DNA of 64,000 nucleotides. It comes from Agrobacterium fabrum str. C58. GTDB taxonomy: Bacteria > Pseudomonadota > Alphaproteobacteria > Rhizobiales > Rhizobiaceae. The position numbers and the translations under genes were made by a program. Positions 1 through 8,581 of this stretch are shown piece by piece. The notes under the pieces are model-generated. The model was not told the DNA's origin and did not search any database. It was given only the letters and a program-made list of their open reading frames with translations. The stretch spans positions 556,001 to 620,000 of the forward strand of contig NC_003062.2 of assembly GCF_000092025.1 (NCBI RefSeq). Direction: 5' to 3'. The first letter of the stretch is position 1. Each line of letters starts with the position of its first letter.

Positions 1-14
1 GGCGAGGGGGCACC

Positions 15-1364
15 ATGATCGACGCAACCATCAACGCGATAGTGAACGCGCCACCACCCGACGCCCGCGCTAGCGGCGCAAATGCAAGGGACGACGCCAA
101 GGGCGGCAGCTTCGGCGATGCACTTTCCACGGTCCGGGACGAACGCTCGCCGCAATCGCGGCATCAGGATGCGGGTTCGGCCAAGGAGCAGCACGCAAAA
201 CCCGATGACGAGCCTGAAAAGACGGATGCTCCGGTCAAACGCCCCCCAACTTTTCTGAATGCGATCGCTCGCGACCATGCCGGCGAACCCCGTAACCACG
301 AGACGGTGGCCGAGTTTCAGAACGCTCTGAAAACGGTGCGCACCTCGGCTGACAACGGCAAAACCGGCAAGAAGCTCAAGGATGAGACGGACAGGGATGC
401 CGAGACGGCGGCGGACACGATTGATCCGAAGCTCGCGGAGCTCAAGACCGTCATGATCGGTGCCGGCGATATTGCGACAGCCAAGTCGCCGCTTGAGGAA
501 ATTGCGCAGGCGATTGCCGGCAAGGTGGATTCGGTGAAATCCGACAGGGCCGAACCCGTGCACGGCAAGGCGGAACCTTCGCTGAAGGATATGCCCACGA
601 AGATGGAACTCGCCAAAAACGAGACGGACACCGGCGCGGAAGGCGGCAACGATGCCTCGGCCTTCCGTTTCTCCTCCTCCCGCTCGGGCACGGCCCGCGC
701 GCTTGATATGGGCACGGTTCAGCGTGAAGGCCGTGTCGAGTTCGATGTCCGGGACAGCAGCGGCAAAGTGGCCGATAACGTCACTGTTGTCGATTCGCGG
801 CGGTTCATCGGCCTGGCGCCTTCGACCAATGCTTCGGCTCTGACCGGCCTCATCGTCAATGATCCGGAATGGGTCAGCGCCATGCAGCCGGGTTCTTCGC
901 TGTCCAATGCGGCGGCCCAGAGCAGCACGGGCAAAGTCGTGCATACACTGAAGCTGCACATGACGCCGATCGAACTCGGATCGGTGACGATGTCGCTGCG
1001 CCTTGCGGGTGATGAGCTTGCCGTTCACATGACGGTGGAGAGCATGGCGGCCTATAAAAAGCTCCAGGACGACAGCAAGAGCATCCTTGAAGGTCTCAAG
1101 GCGCAGGGTCTGACGGTCGACAACATCACCATCAGCATCGCTTCTTCCGACAAGAGTGACCAAACGGGCACACAAGGCAACAATCAGCAAAATCAGCAGG
1201 CGCAGCAGCAGGGCCAGCAGGCCTCCGCTGGGCGCAACCGTGACGAGTCCGGCGCACGGGATGGCCGGCAAGGCAATGGTGATAATTTGGGGGTGCATAA
1301 TGAAGGCATGGATGGCGCTCTCGGCTCTGGCCGTTCTTCTGCTGACAATGGCGTCTACCTCTGA
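15..1364 (+). CDS. fliK: Flagellar hook-length control protein FliK (MotD of rhizobia)
   Basis: 449 aa. FliK is secreted through the flagellar export apparatus, measures hook length and triggers the switch from hook to filament export. The C-terminal flg_hook domain lies at about residues 307-380 (KVVHTLKLHMTPIELGSV and onward), where FliK contacts FlhB. The first ~300 residues are charged and of low complexity, as expected for the ruler part. A glutamine-rich stretch at about 390-407 and a Gly/Asp-rich tail follow. A GAGGGGG ribosome site precedes the ATG. It begins a run of flagellar genes, and its 3' end overlaps the next gene by 65 bases. In Sinorhizobium this gene was first called motD. 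The domain call is firm; the symbol relies on gene order. Confidence 0.87.
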   Translation: MIDATINAIVNAPPPDARASGANARDDAKGGSFGDALSTVRDERSPQSRHQDAGSAKEQHAKPDDEPEKTDAPVKRPPTFLNAIARDHAGEPRNHETVAEFQNALKTVRTSADNGKTGKKLKDETDRDAETAADTIDPKLAELKTVMIGAGDIATAKSPLEEIAQAIAGKVDSVKSDRAEPVHGKAEPSLKDMPTKMELAKNETDTGAEGGNDASAFRFSSSRSGTARALDMGTVQREGRVEFDVRDSSGKVADNVTVVDSRRFIGLAPSTNASALTGLIVNDPEWVSAMQPGSSLSNAAAQSSTGKVVHTLKLHMTPIELGSVTMSLRLAGDELAVHMTVESMAAYKKLQDDSKSILEGLKAQGLTVDNITISIASSDKSDQTGTQGNNQQNQQAQQQGQQASAGRNRDESGARDGRQGNGDNLGVHNEGMDGALGSGRSSADNGVYL

Positions 1365-1878
1365 AAACGCGTCGGCTTCGGCAACATCAGGTGTCTGTGA
1401 AAGAGAGATCCAGTCGGCCGCCCGCAAATATGGCGTGCCGGAAGGAATTCTCTATTCCGTCGGCCTGACCGAGACGGGCCGCAAGGGGCGTCTCGACCCC
1501 AATGCCATGAATATTGAGGGAAAACCGGTATTTGCGGCCTCTACGGAGGAGGCGATGGTGACTTTCGAGGCGGCGAAACGCAACGGCGCCAAGCTGATCG
1601 ACCTCGGATGCATGCAAATAAACCATTATTTCCACGGCGAAAACTTCACCTCCGCGCGGGAAATGTTCGATCCGCGCCGCAATGTCGAATATGCCGCCAT
1701 GTTCCTGCGCAATCTCCACAACAGGCATGAAACCTGGACAATGGCAGTCGCGCGCTATCACGCCGGCCCGAATAATGACCCCGCGCAGAAGAAATATGTC
1801 TGCCGCGTCATCGCCAATCTCGTGGCGACGGGGTACGGGAAATGGACTGCCAACGCGAAAAACTTTTGCGACGGATAG
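1300..1878 (+). CDS. Secreted lytic transglycosylase (SLT domain), flagellar-cluster type
   Basis: 192 aa from the ATG at 1300, chosen because it opens a clear signal peptide (MKAWMALSALAVLLLTMAS) and has GGGGG at 1289-1293. The reading frame is open further upstream, but that part is a shadow of fliK. The mature part is a transglycosylase SLT fold: candidate catalytic Glu58 in GLTETG, the CMQIN motif, and an AVARYHAG segment near the end. It should cut peptidoglycan in the periplasm, probably to let the rod through the wall. It overlaps fliK by 65 bases, so the two are probably translated together. The rod-binding FlgJ domain is encoded separately at 11969-12526. The family is clear; the flagellar role is inferred from context. 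Confidence 0.8.
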   Translation: MKAWMALSALAVLLLTMASTSENASASATSGVCEREIQSAARKYGVPEGILYSVGLTETGRKGRLDPNAMNIEGKPVFAASTEEAMVTFEAAKRNGAKLIDLGCMQINHYFHGENFTSAREMFDPRRNVEYAAMFLRNLHNRHETWTMAVARYHAGPNNDPAQKKYVCRVIANLVATGYGKWTANAKNFCDG

Positions 1879-2160
1879 CAACCTGAAATTGTCTTTCAAG
1901 GTCGCAGGACTCGTAATTTGAAATGTGGCGATAGATTGATCGAAAAAAGGCGCCGCAAGCTGTTTTTTTGGGTTTTTAAAATTTTTACACAAAAATTTTG
2001 TACCACATATGGTTAATACCCACTATATATAGATCAAATCGGCACCAAATAGTTAATCAATTATTAATAACTATCGATGATTTCCTACAGTTGTTCGTGA
2101 ATCCCCCGATTCGTACCAATGCCTCATTGGAAAACACCACACTGATTCGGAGGCGGACGA
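1879..2160 (+). promoter_or_regulatory. AT-rich rem upstream region
   Basis: This 282-base gap is far richer in A+T than the surrounding coding DNA, especially 1960-2090, with runs such as TTTTTTTGGG and several TTAAT or ATTAAT blocks. A CGGAGGCGGA ribosome site lies just before rem. In Sinorhizobium, rem is transcribed separately under the master regulator VisNR, so this is the likely promoter region. No individual -35/-10 pair could be assigned with confidence. Confidence 0.5.
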
Positions 2161-2832
2161 ATGATCGTAGTGGTTGATGAGCGCGAGCTCGTTAAAGACG
2201 GCTATACATCTCTATTTGGGCGTGAGGGCATCCCCTCGACCGGGTTCGATCCGGTTGAGTTCGGGGAATGGGTCTCGACGGCGGCAGACAGCGATCTGGC
2301 GGCCGTGGAGGCCTTCCTGATCGGCCAGGGCGACCGGAGCTTTTCGTTGCCGAAGGCGATCAGGGATCGCACGACGGCACCTGTCATCGCGGTCAGCGAC
2401 CAGCCCTCGCTGGAAGCAACGCTCGCGCTGTTCGACAGCGGCGTCGATGATGTCGTGCGCAAGCCGGTTCACCCCCGTGAAATCCTTGCGCGTGCGGCGG
2501 CCATCCGCCGCCGGCTGCAGGTCATCTCGAACTTCACCGATGCAGGACCGATCCGGGTTTTCTCCGATGGTCGCGATCCTGAAGTTTGCGGCGAAGTCTT
2601 TGCCTTGCCGCGCCGCGAGCGTCGCATCCTTGAATATCTGATTGCCAATCGCGGACGTCGCGTTTCCAAGTCGCAGATTTTCAATGCCATCTACGGCATC
2701 TTCGATGATGACGTCGAAGAAAACGTCGTTGAAAGCCACATCAGCAAGCTGCGCAAGAAGCTGCGCAAGAAGCTTGGCTACGATCCGGTCGATTCCAAGC
2801 GGTTCCTCGGCTACAGCATTGATTGGCAATGA
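2161..2832 (+). CDS. rem: Rem, OmpR-type activator of motility genes
   Basis: 223 aa. Rem is the rhizobial activator of late flagellar and motility genes during exponential growth. Residues 1-115 have the outline of a receiver domain: Asp6, Ser79 in PVIAVSD and Lys101 in DDVVRKP. However, the strand that should carry the phosphorylated Asp reads [10 protein letters not shown], with Glu50 and no Asp. Residues about 130-223 are a winged-helix DNA-binding domain, including [14 protein letters not shown]. No partner kinase is adjacent. It sits between the transglycosylase gene and flgE, as in Sinorhizobium. The missing phosphoacceptor suggests control by level rather than by phosphorylation (inference). 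Confidence 0.88.
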   Translation: MIVVVDERELVKDGYTSLFGREGIPSTGFDPVEFGEWVSTAADSDLAAVEAFLIGQGDRSFSLPKAIRDRTTAPVIAVSDQPSLEATLALFDSGVDDVVRKPVHPREILARAAAIRRRLQVISNFTDAGPIRVFSDGRDPEVCGEVFALPRRERRILEYLIANRGRRVSKSQIFNAIYGIFDDDVEENVVESHISKLRKKLRKKLGYDPVDSKRFLGYSIDWQ

Positions 2833-2937
2833 TTTTCATTGACCCGCGTGGTCTTTTTCAAACGCGGTATTTCAGACAGCTTCACGCAAGCCAAACGCTT
2901 TACCTTCTCCCTGAAAGATGACCACGAGGGTTTTTGA

Positions 2938-4215
2938 ATGAGTATTTTCGGCACTATGCGAACCGGTGTGTCCGGCATGAATGCGCAGGCGAACAAGCTG
3001 GGCACTGTGGGCGACAACATCGCCAACGCAAGCACCACCGGCTACAAGCGCGCATCGACGTCGTTCTCTTCGCTCGTTCTGCCCTCGTCGTCGGGCAGCT
3101 ATGCTTCCGGCGGCGTGCAGTCCAACGTTCGCTACAGCATTTCGGAGCAGGGCAACCTCTCCTACACCACCTCGAGCACGGACCTTGCCATTCAGGGCAA
3201 CGGTTTCTTCGTGGTTCAGGATGGGTCGGGCACGCCTTATCTCACCCGCGCCGGTTCCTTCCAGAAAAATTCGGAAGGTTATCTGGAGAACGCTGCTGGC
3301 TTCCAGCTGATGGGCTACCCCTACGGTTCCAACCCGCCTGCGGCCGTCGTCAATGGCTTCACGGGTCTTGAAGCCATTAATGTCAATAATTTCGGCCTGA
3401 CAGCGTCGCCCTCCACACAGGGCAGCTTCCCGGCCAATCTTAATCGCGATGATAAGGCCGCAACGGCACCGCTTCCGAGCGGAAACTCCGCGACTGCGGC
3501 GTTTGGCAACAAGACGTCGTTGACGGCATTCGACAGCGGCGGCGCAAAGGTACTCTACGATTTCTACTACACCAAGACCGGCGACAATACCTGGGAAGTA
3601 GCGGTTTATCGTCAGGATCAGTCGACGAATGGCGGTTTCCCTTACACGGCAACCCCTGCAGCTAATCTTGTTCAGACAAAGGTGGACTTGGAATTCGATC
3701 CTGCCACCAACAAGCTCACGACTGCGTCTCCCAAGTCGATCACCATTGACGATCAGGTCAGCGGCGTGCCGCAAGCGATCAATATCGACCTGTCGCAGAT
3801 GACGCAGTTCTCGGCAAAGTTCACGCCCGGCACCGCGGTGCTGAACGGTAACGGTCCGAGCCAGATCAAGGATGTCGAGATCGGCAAGGATGGTCTGGTG
3901 ACGGCGGTCTATCAGGATGGCGGTCGCCGCAACATCTACCAGCTGGCGCTGGCCACGGTGCCGAGCGTCGACAATCTGACCCCGCAGAACGGCAACGTCT
4001 ATCTGCCGAGCAACGACTCGGGTGTCGTTACCATTGGCTTCCCGCAATCGGGCAGCTTTGGTTACATCCAGAAGGGTGCGCTGGAAGGTTCGAACGTCGA
4101 TATCGCCAGCGAACTCACCGATATGATTGAATCCCAGCGTATATACACAGCGAATTCGAAAGTCTTCCAGACTGGATCGGATTTGATGGACGTCCTGATC
4201 AATCTGAAGAGATAA
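2938..4215 (+). CDS. flgE: Flagellar hook protein FlgE
   Basis: 425 aa. FlgE polymerises into the flexible hook joining rod and filament. The N-terminus MSIFGTMRTGVSGMNAQANK followed by DNIANASTTGYKR is the conserved rod/hook signature. The C-terminus, with SNVDIASELTDMIESQRIYT and LMDVLINLKR, is the matching coiled-coil part that packs in the core. The middle is the variable surface-exposed region. GAGGG at 2926-2930 supports the ATG. The 105-base gap after rem could hold a Rem-dependent promoter. Length and both terminal motifs are normal for the family. Confidence 0.95.
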   Translation: MSIFGTMRTGVSGMNAQANKLGTVGDNIANASTTGYKRASTSFSSLVLPSSSGSYASGGVQSNVRYSISEQGNLSYTTSSTDLAIQGNGFFVVQDGSGTPYLTRAGSFQKNSEGYLENAAGFQLMGYPYGSNPPAAVVNGFTGLEAINVNNFGLTASPSTQGSFPANLNRDDKAATAPLPSGNSATAAFGNKTSLTAFDSGGAKVLYDFYYTKTGDNTWEVAVYRQDQSTNGGFPYTATPAANLVQTKVDLEFDPATNKLTTASPKSITIDDQVSGVPQAINIDLSQMTQFSAKFTPGTAVLNGNGPSQIKDVEIGKDGLVTAVYQDGGRRNIYQLALATVPSVDNLTPQNGNVYLPSNDSGVVTIGFPQSGSFGYIQKGALEGSNVDIASELTDMIESQRIYTANSKVFQTGSDLMDVLINLKR

Positions 4216-4237
4216 TACTTCTCACGAGGACAGATGA

Positions 4238-5716
4238 ATGTCGCTCACGTCAGCAATGAATACTGCGCAATCGATTTTCAATAACACAGGTAAGCAGACC
4301 GACGTTACTTCGAAAAACATTGCCAATGTCGGTAATGCGAACTACGTCAAGCGAACCGCCATTCTCGGCACGACCATGGCCGGAGCGAGTATCGTCTCCA
4401 ATGGCCGTGCCCAGAATGAAAGTCTTCTTCGACAGACTATCTCCAGCTCTTCTCTTGCTTCCGGCCAGAGCTCCGTTCTGAGCGGTCTCGAGGAAATAAA
4501 GAGCATTTTTGGCGGCAACAATTACGAGAGTTCGCCAGCCAACTATATGAAAGAACTGCTCAAGAGCCTGGACGGCTACGCGGCAAAGCCGAGTGATGCG
4601 GCGCTGGCAGCGACGGCCGTTACTTCGGCTTCGGATGTCGCCAGTTCGCTCAACAACGCTTCGTCCGAACTGCAGGGGATGCGCCTGCGCGCCGACAAGG
4701 AGATGTCCCTCCAGGTCGACAAGCTGAACGGACTGCTTGCGAAGTTCGAAGAAGCCAACAACGAGGTCAAGGCGCAGACAGCGATCGGCGGTGATGCGAG
4801 CGATGCGCTCGATCAGCGCGAGACGCTTCTGAAGGACATTTCCTCCATCGTCGGCATCAATGTCGTCAATCGCCCCAACAACGATGTCGCGCTTTACACG
4901 ACTGACGGCGCGACGCTGTTCGAGATTGTGCCGCGCAGCGTGACCTTCAAGACGCAGCCGGGTTACGACGCAACGACCACGGGCAACGCGATTTACATCG
5001 ATGGCGTGGCGCTGAAGGCCGGCACTGGCACCAATACCACGGCTGCGGGTTCGCTGCAGGGCCTGATGCAGGTTCGCGACGATCTGGCGCCGACGATGCA
5101 GAGCCAGCTCGACGAAATCGCGCGTGGTCTCATCACCATGTTTGCGGAAAAGCCGGCAGACCCGACCAGCGGCCTGCCGAACATGCCGGGCTTGTTCACC
5201 TACGGCTCGCCGGCCGCGACGACCATTCCGCCAGACGGAGTTGTCTCTCCCGGGCTCGCAGCCAGCATTACCGTCAACCCGGCGTTAATTATTTCCAAAG
5301 GTGGCAATCCGGAATTGTTGCGTGATGGCGGCATCAACGGTACCGATTACGTCATAAACACCGCAACTTCGGGGGGAACCGGTTTTTCCGCCCTGATCCG
5401 CAGCTATGTCACTGCTTTTGACGCGCCCATGAATTTTGCCGCGTCGACACGTATCGATACGAATACCAGCATCCTGAAATACGGCACCAACTCGATGGGG
5501 TGGCTTGAACAGGAACGTTCCGGTGCGACTTCGGCAAACGAAGCAAAAGGCGCGCTTTATGAGCGCTCCGCCAAGTCTTACTCGAATAATACGGCGGTCA
5601 GCCTGGATGAGGAGCTGTCGCTGCTCATGGATATCGAACAATCCTACAAGGCCGCCACGAAACTTGTGACCACCGTCGACGAGATGCTCAAGTCGCTGAT
5701 GGACATGGTGAGGTAA
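4238..5716 (+). CDS. flgK: Hook-filament junction protein FlgK (HAP1)
   Basis: 492 aa. FlgK forms the first junction layer between hook and filament. The N-terminus (MSLTSAMNTAQSIFNNTGKQ, then KNIANVGNANYVKR) and the C-terminus (SLDEELSLLMDIEQSYKAA, then VTTVDEMLKSLMDMV) are the paired helices of the FlgE/FlgK superfamily. An internal segment of about residues 100-180 (LKSLDGYAAKPSD and onward) matches the FlgK-specific helical part. The gene begins 22 bases after flgE and ends 3 bases before flgL, so all three are probably one transcript. Confidence 0.93.
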   Translation: MSLTSAMNTAQSIFNNTGKQTDVTSKNIANVGNANYVKRTAILGTTMAGASIVSNGRAQNESLLRQTISSSSLASGQSSVLSGLEEIKSIFGGNNYESSPANYMKELLKSLDGYAAKPSDAALAATAVTSASDVASSLNNASSELQGMRLRADKEMSLQVDKLNGLLAKFEEANNEVKAQTAIGGDASDALDQRETLLKDISSIVGINVVNRPNNDVALYTTDGATLFEIVPRSVTFKTQPGYDATTTGNAIYIDGVALKAGTGTNTTAAGSLQGLMQVRDDLAPTMQSQLDEIARGLITMFAEKPADPTSGLPNMPGLFTYGSPAATTIPPDGVVSPGLAASITVNPALIISKGGNPELLRDGGINGTDYVINTATSGGTGFSALIRSYVTAFDAPMNFAASTRIDTNTSILKYGTNSMGWLEQERSGATSANEAKGALYERSAKSYSNNTAVSLDEELSLLMDIEQSYKAATKLVTTVDEMLKSLMDMVR

Positions 5717-5719
5717 ACG

Positions 5720-6823
5720 ATGAAAACGTCCTTCATTTCATCGCTGGCAATGCAGAACAGCATGCGCAGCACCATCCTGAAGGCTCAGCTTGAGATGACC
5801 AATCTCAATACCGAGCTGACGACGGGCAAGCATGCCGATCTCGGTCTGACGCTGGGCGCCAATACCGCCCGCAGCCTCGATCTCAATCGCGACATCGACC
5901 GCATCTCCTCGCTGGTCAGCGTCAATTCGATTGCGACGCAACGCCTCAAGTCCTCGCAGACGGCGCTGGACGGCATGGCGAAAGCCGCGCAGGAAATCCA
6001 GAAGGTGCTGGTCCCCAACACCAGCAGTGAAGCACCGACGCTGACGACGGTCTCCCAGACCATCTCGAATGCGTTCAACAACTTCACCAGCTTCGCCAAT
6101 ACGGCGGTCAATGGCGAGTTTCTGTTTTCCGGCATCAATACGGATGTGAAGCCCGTCGATGACTATTTCGCGGATGGTTCTCCGCTGAAAGCGGCCTATG
6201 AGACGGAACTGAACGCGTTCATGGCGGCGCAGACGCCGCCGGTCGGCGATTTCGCAAGCCTGTCGAAAACGCAGGTCGAAGGCTTCATGACGCATATCGA
6301 AGGCGTCTTTAAAGGCACGACCACCGTCACGAACCCGCCGCACACCAGCCTGACGGCCGGCCAGAACTACGATTTCTGGACGACCTTCGGTTCGAAAGCG
6401 AGCAACACCAACATGACGAGCCGTATCAGCCAGAACGAGATCGTGGAAACGTCCAGCAACAGCAACTCGCAGGGTATGCGCTATTTCGCACTGACCGCGA
6501 TGACGTCGATGACGTTCCTTGATCCGAAGGTGGACAGCGGCATCCGCGAAATGGTCGCCATGAAGTCGGTGACGAATATCGGCACCGCCATCAATGGTCT
6601 GAACCAGCAGCAAAGCCAGCTCGGTCTTTCCGAAAGCCGTGTTTCAAAAGCCAATGATTCGCTGGAGGCCCAGAAGAAGATCATCGAAACACATCTGCTG
6701 GATATTGAGGGGATCGATACCTACGAGGCGAAAACCCGTCTCGACCTGCTGCAGCAGCAGATTGAGATAGCATACAGCCTGACGTCGCGTCTGCAAAAAA
6801 TGAGTCTGGTAAACTACCTCTGA
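5720..6823 (+). CDS. flgL: Hook-filament junction protein FlgL (HAP3)
   Basis: 367 aa. FlgL is the second junction protein, on which the flagellin filament is built. It is flagellin-like at both ends: MKTSFISSLAMQNSMRSTIL with a helical N-terminus, and a C-terminus with DTYEAKTRLDLLQQQIEIAY and SLTSRLQKMSLVNYL. The ATG lies 3 bases after the flgK stop, which implies coupled translation. The order flgE-flgK-flgL is the normal assembly order and the normal rhizobial gene order. Confidence 0.92.
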   Translation: MKTSFISSLAMQNSMRSTILKAQLEMTNLNTELTTGKHADLGLTLGANTARSLDLNRDIDRISSLVSVNSIATQRLKSSQTALDGMAKAAQEIQKVLVPNTSSEAPTLTTVSQTISNAFNNFTSFANTAVNGEFLFSGINTDVKPVDDYFADGSPLKAAYETELNAFMAAQTPPVGDFASLSKTQVEGFMTHIEGVFKGTTTVTNPPHTSLTAGQNYDFWTTFGSKASNTNMTSRISQNEIVETSSNSNSQGMRYFALTAMTSMTFLDPKVDSGIREMVAMKSVTNIGTAINGLNQQQSQLGLSESRVSKANDSLEAQKKIIETHLLDIEGIDTYEAKTRLDLLQQQIEIAYSLTSRLQKMSLVNYL

Positions 6824-6857
6824 TGAACAGGGGTGGCGGCAGATAAAGGATACATGA

Positions 6858-7202
6858 ATGTACCAGTTTTCCTACGCCGAAATCATGGAGGATGGTGTCG
6901 CCAACGCGAAAGATCGCGAGCGGCAGGCGTTGACAAAATCGATCGACCTTCTGGTGGAGGCAAGGGACTCCTCTTCGCAGCGCCACTCGATCGAAGCACT
7001 TTTTTACACTCGACGGGTCTGGATCCGCTTCATTGAGGATCTCAAGCAACCCGACAACCAGCTGGCCATGGAACTGAGAGCCAATCTGATTTCCATCGCG
7101 ATCTGGATTTTGAAAGAGTGCGAACTGATCCGGAAACGTCAGTCGACGAATTTCCAGGGCATAATTGACGTGACAACCATCATCAGGGATGGACTGAAAT
7201 GA
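6858..7202 (+). CDS. flaF: FlaF, flagellin synthesis regulator
   Basis: 114 aa. In alphaproteobacteria FlaF is required for flagellin synthesis or secretion and works opposite FlbT. The sequence [20 protein letters not shown] with later [11 protein letters not shown] and [10 protein letters not shown] is typical of this small all-helical family. Two ATGs lie 4 bases apart (6854 and 6858); only the second opens this frame. AAAGGA at 6845-6850 is well placed. The stop overlaps the flbT start by four bases (ATGA), so flaF and flbT are translationally coupled. Confidence 0.9.
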   Translation: MYQFSYAEIMEDGVANAKDRERQALTKSIDLLVEARDSSSQRHSIEALFYTRRVWIRFIEDLKQPDNQLAMELRANLISIAIWILKECELIRKRQSTNFQGIIDVTTIIRDGLK

Positions 7203-7648
7203 AAAGTACACTTCGAATCTCGCTGAAATCGGGCGAAAAGATTTTCATCAACGGCGCGGTTCTGCGTGTGGATCGCAAGGTGGCGCTGGAATTCCTGAAC
7301 GATGTCACGTTCCTGCTTGAAAACCACGTTCTGCAGCCCGACCAGGCGACGACGCCGCTCCGGCAGCTTTATTTCATCGCGCAGATGATCCTCATCAACC
7401 CGGAAGGGCGCGAGCAATCCACCAACATGTTCCGCAAGTCCGTGAGCATGCTGCTCAATTGCTTCCAGCATGACGAGATTCTGGCGGAACTGAAGCGGAT
7501 CGACGGGCTGGTTGCCTCCGGCAAGGCTTTCGAAGCGCTGAAGGCCATTCGCGGTCTCTACACGATCGAGGAAAAAATCCTCAGCAATCAGGAAATGACC
7601 CCGGCAACGATCGAACAGATTCGTAAGGAGATCGCACCATGGCGGTAG
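7199..7648 (+). CDS. flbT: FlbT, flagellin mRNA regulator
   Basis: 149 aa. In Caulobacter FlbT binds the 5' region of flagellin mRNA and lowers its translation until the hook is complete. The N-terminal part, with [19 protein letters not shown] and [15 protein letters not shown], carries the FlbT-family core. It overlaps flaF by four bases and flgD by ten bases. The pair flaF-flbT next to hook genes is characteristic of this class. RNA binding in this organism is inferred from the family. Confidence 0.92.
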   Translation: MKSTLRISLKSGEKIFINGAVLRVDRKVALEFLNDVTFLLENHVLQPDQATTPLRQLYFIAQMILINPEGREQSTNMFRKSVSMLLNCFQHDEILAELKRIDGLVASGKAFEALKAIRGLYTIEEKILSNQEMTPATIEQIRKEIAPWR

Positions 7649-8112
7649 ATGCAGTCAACTCGGCAGCCGCTAACCCCTGGGCCAATGCCGGGGCGAGCAG
7701 CAGTGACAAGAATGCGGCCTCGCTGAACTATGACAGCTTCCTGAAGCTCCTCATCGCCCAGATGAAGAACCAGGACCCAACCAGCCCGATGGATGCGGGC
7801 CAGCAGATGTCGCAGCTGGCAAGCTTCTCGCAGGTCGAGCAGACGATCAAGACCAACACCCACCTGAAGAGCATGCTGCAGGCGGAAGCCCTGACGCGCG
7901 CGTCCGATCTTGTCGGCAAGACCGTCATGAGCGCCGATGACAAGGTCACCGGCGTGGTGAAGGAAGTGCAGGTCTTCTCCGACGGCATCGTCGCCGTGAC
8001 GGAAGCCGGTGATAAAGTGCTGCTACAGGCCGGCGTGGTCTTCTCCAACGGCCCAATCACGACTAAATCTGACGAAACGACGGCTGATTCGAACAACTCG
8101 GCCGGTTCCTGA
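7639..8112 (+). CDS. flgD: Hook-capping scaffold protein FlgD
   Basis: 157 aa. FlgD forms the temporary cap under which FlgE subunits assemble. The N-terminal export and cap segment is conserved ([20 protein letters not shown], then [14 protein letters not shown]). The C-terminal part from [11 protein letters not shown] to AGDKVLLQ is a short beta-rich domain. At 157 aa it is shorter than the enteric protein (about 230 aa), which is usual in rhizobia. Its start lies inside flbT. The downstream gap holds a 9-bp perfect hairpin before fliQ. Confidence 0.92.
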   Translation: MAVDAVNSAAANPWANAGASSSDKNAASLNYDSFLKLLIAQMKNQDPTSPMDAGQQMSQLASFSQVEQTIKTNTHLKSMLQAEALTRASDLVGKTVMSADDKVTGVVKEVQVFSDGIVAVTEAGDKVLLQAGVVFSNGPITTKSDETTADSNNSAGS

Positions 8113-8116
8113 TAGT

Positions 8117-8137
8117 GAGGCGGCATGATGCCGCCTC
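8117..8137 (+). other. Hairpin between flgD and fliQ
   Basis: Perfect 9-bp inverted repeat, GAGGCGGCA (8117-8125) and TGCCGCCTC (8129-8137), with a TGA loop. It is followed by TATAAAAC rather than a run of T, so it is a poor intrinsic terminator. It may stabilise or separate the upstream message; it lies 20 bases before the fliQ ATG. Confidence 0.55.
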
Positions 8138-8157
8138 TATAAAACAAGGATGCGACG

Positions 8158-8424
8158 ATGAACGAGGCCGATGCGCTTGATATCATGCAGGCGGCAGTCT
8201 GGACTGTTCTCGTCGCGGCCGGTCCGGCGGTTCTGGCCGCCATGATCGTCGGTGTCGCCATCGCCTTCATTCAGGCCCTGACTCAGGTTCAGGAAATGAC
8301 GCTGACCTTCGTTCCAAAGATTGTGACGATCATGATCGTCCTCGGTGTCGCCGCCCCCTTTGTGGGCGCGCAGATCGTGCTTTTTTCCAACCTCGTCTTT
8401 TCCCGTATCCAGTCGGGCTTCTGA
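8158..8424 (+). CDS. fliQ: Flagellar export gate protein FliQ
   Basis: 88 aa, the usual length. FliQ is a two-helix membrane protein of the type III export gate, where it assembles with FliP and FliR. Two hydrophobic segments are visible, about residues 15-40 (VWTVLVAAGPAVLAAMIVGV) and 52-75 (IVTIMIVLGVAAPFVGAQIV), joined by the conserved AFIQALTQVQEMTLTFVPK turn. It is followed by flhA and fliR, with fliP expected outside this window. Confidence 0.94.
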   Translation: MNEADALDIMQAAVWTVLVAAGPAVLAAMIVGVAIAFIQALTQVQEMTLTFVPKIVTIMIVLGVAAPFVGAQIVLFSNLVFSRIQSGF

Positions 8425-8581
8425 CCCCCGTTTTCTTCGGATGCCATCCTCGCGCAAGCTTCAGCGGCTAGGGATAGGCTGAAGGCATCGGCCCGAATTG
8501 CGTTCGCTTTTCGAAAACCGATGCCCGGAACCGTGCGACGGCTTTTCCGTCGCCCTTCTCATGAAGAGACAGGACGAATTC

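Noticed and set aside
1156..1299. N-terminal extension of the transglycosylase frame
   Set aside because: The first 48 codons overlap fliK in another frame and precede a clear signal peptide, so they are not part of the protein.
2872..4047. 391-codon open frame on the - strand opposite flgE
   Set aside because: Shadow of the hook gene; no ribosome site and no family.
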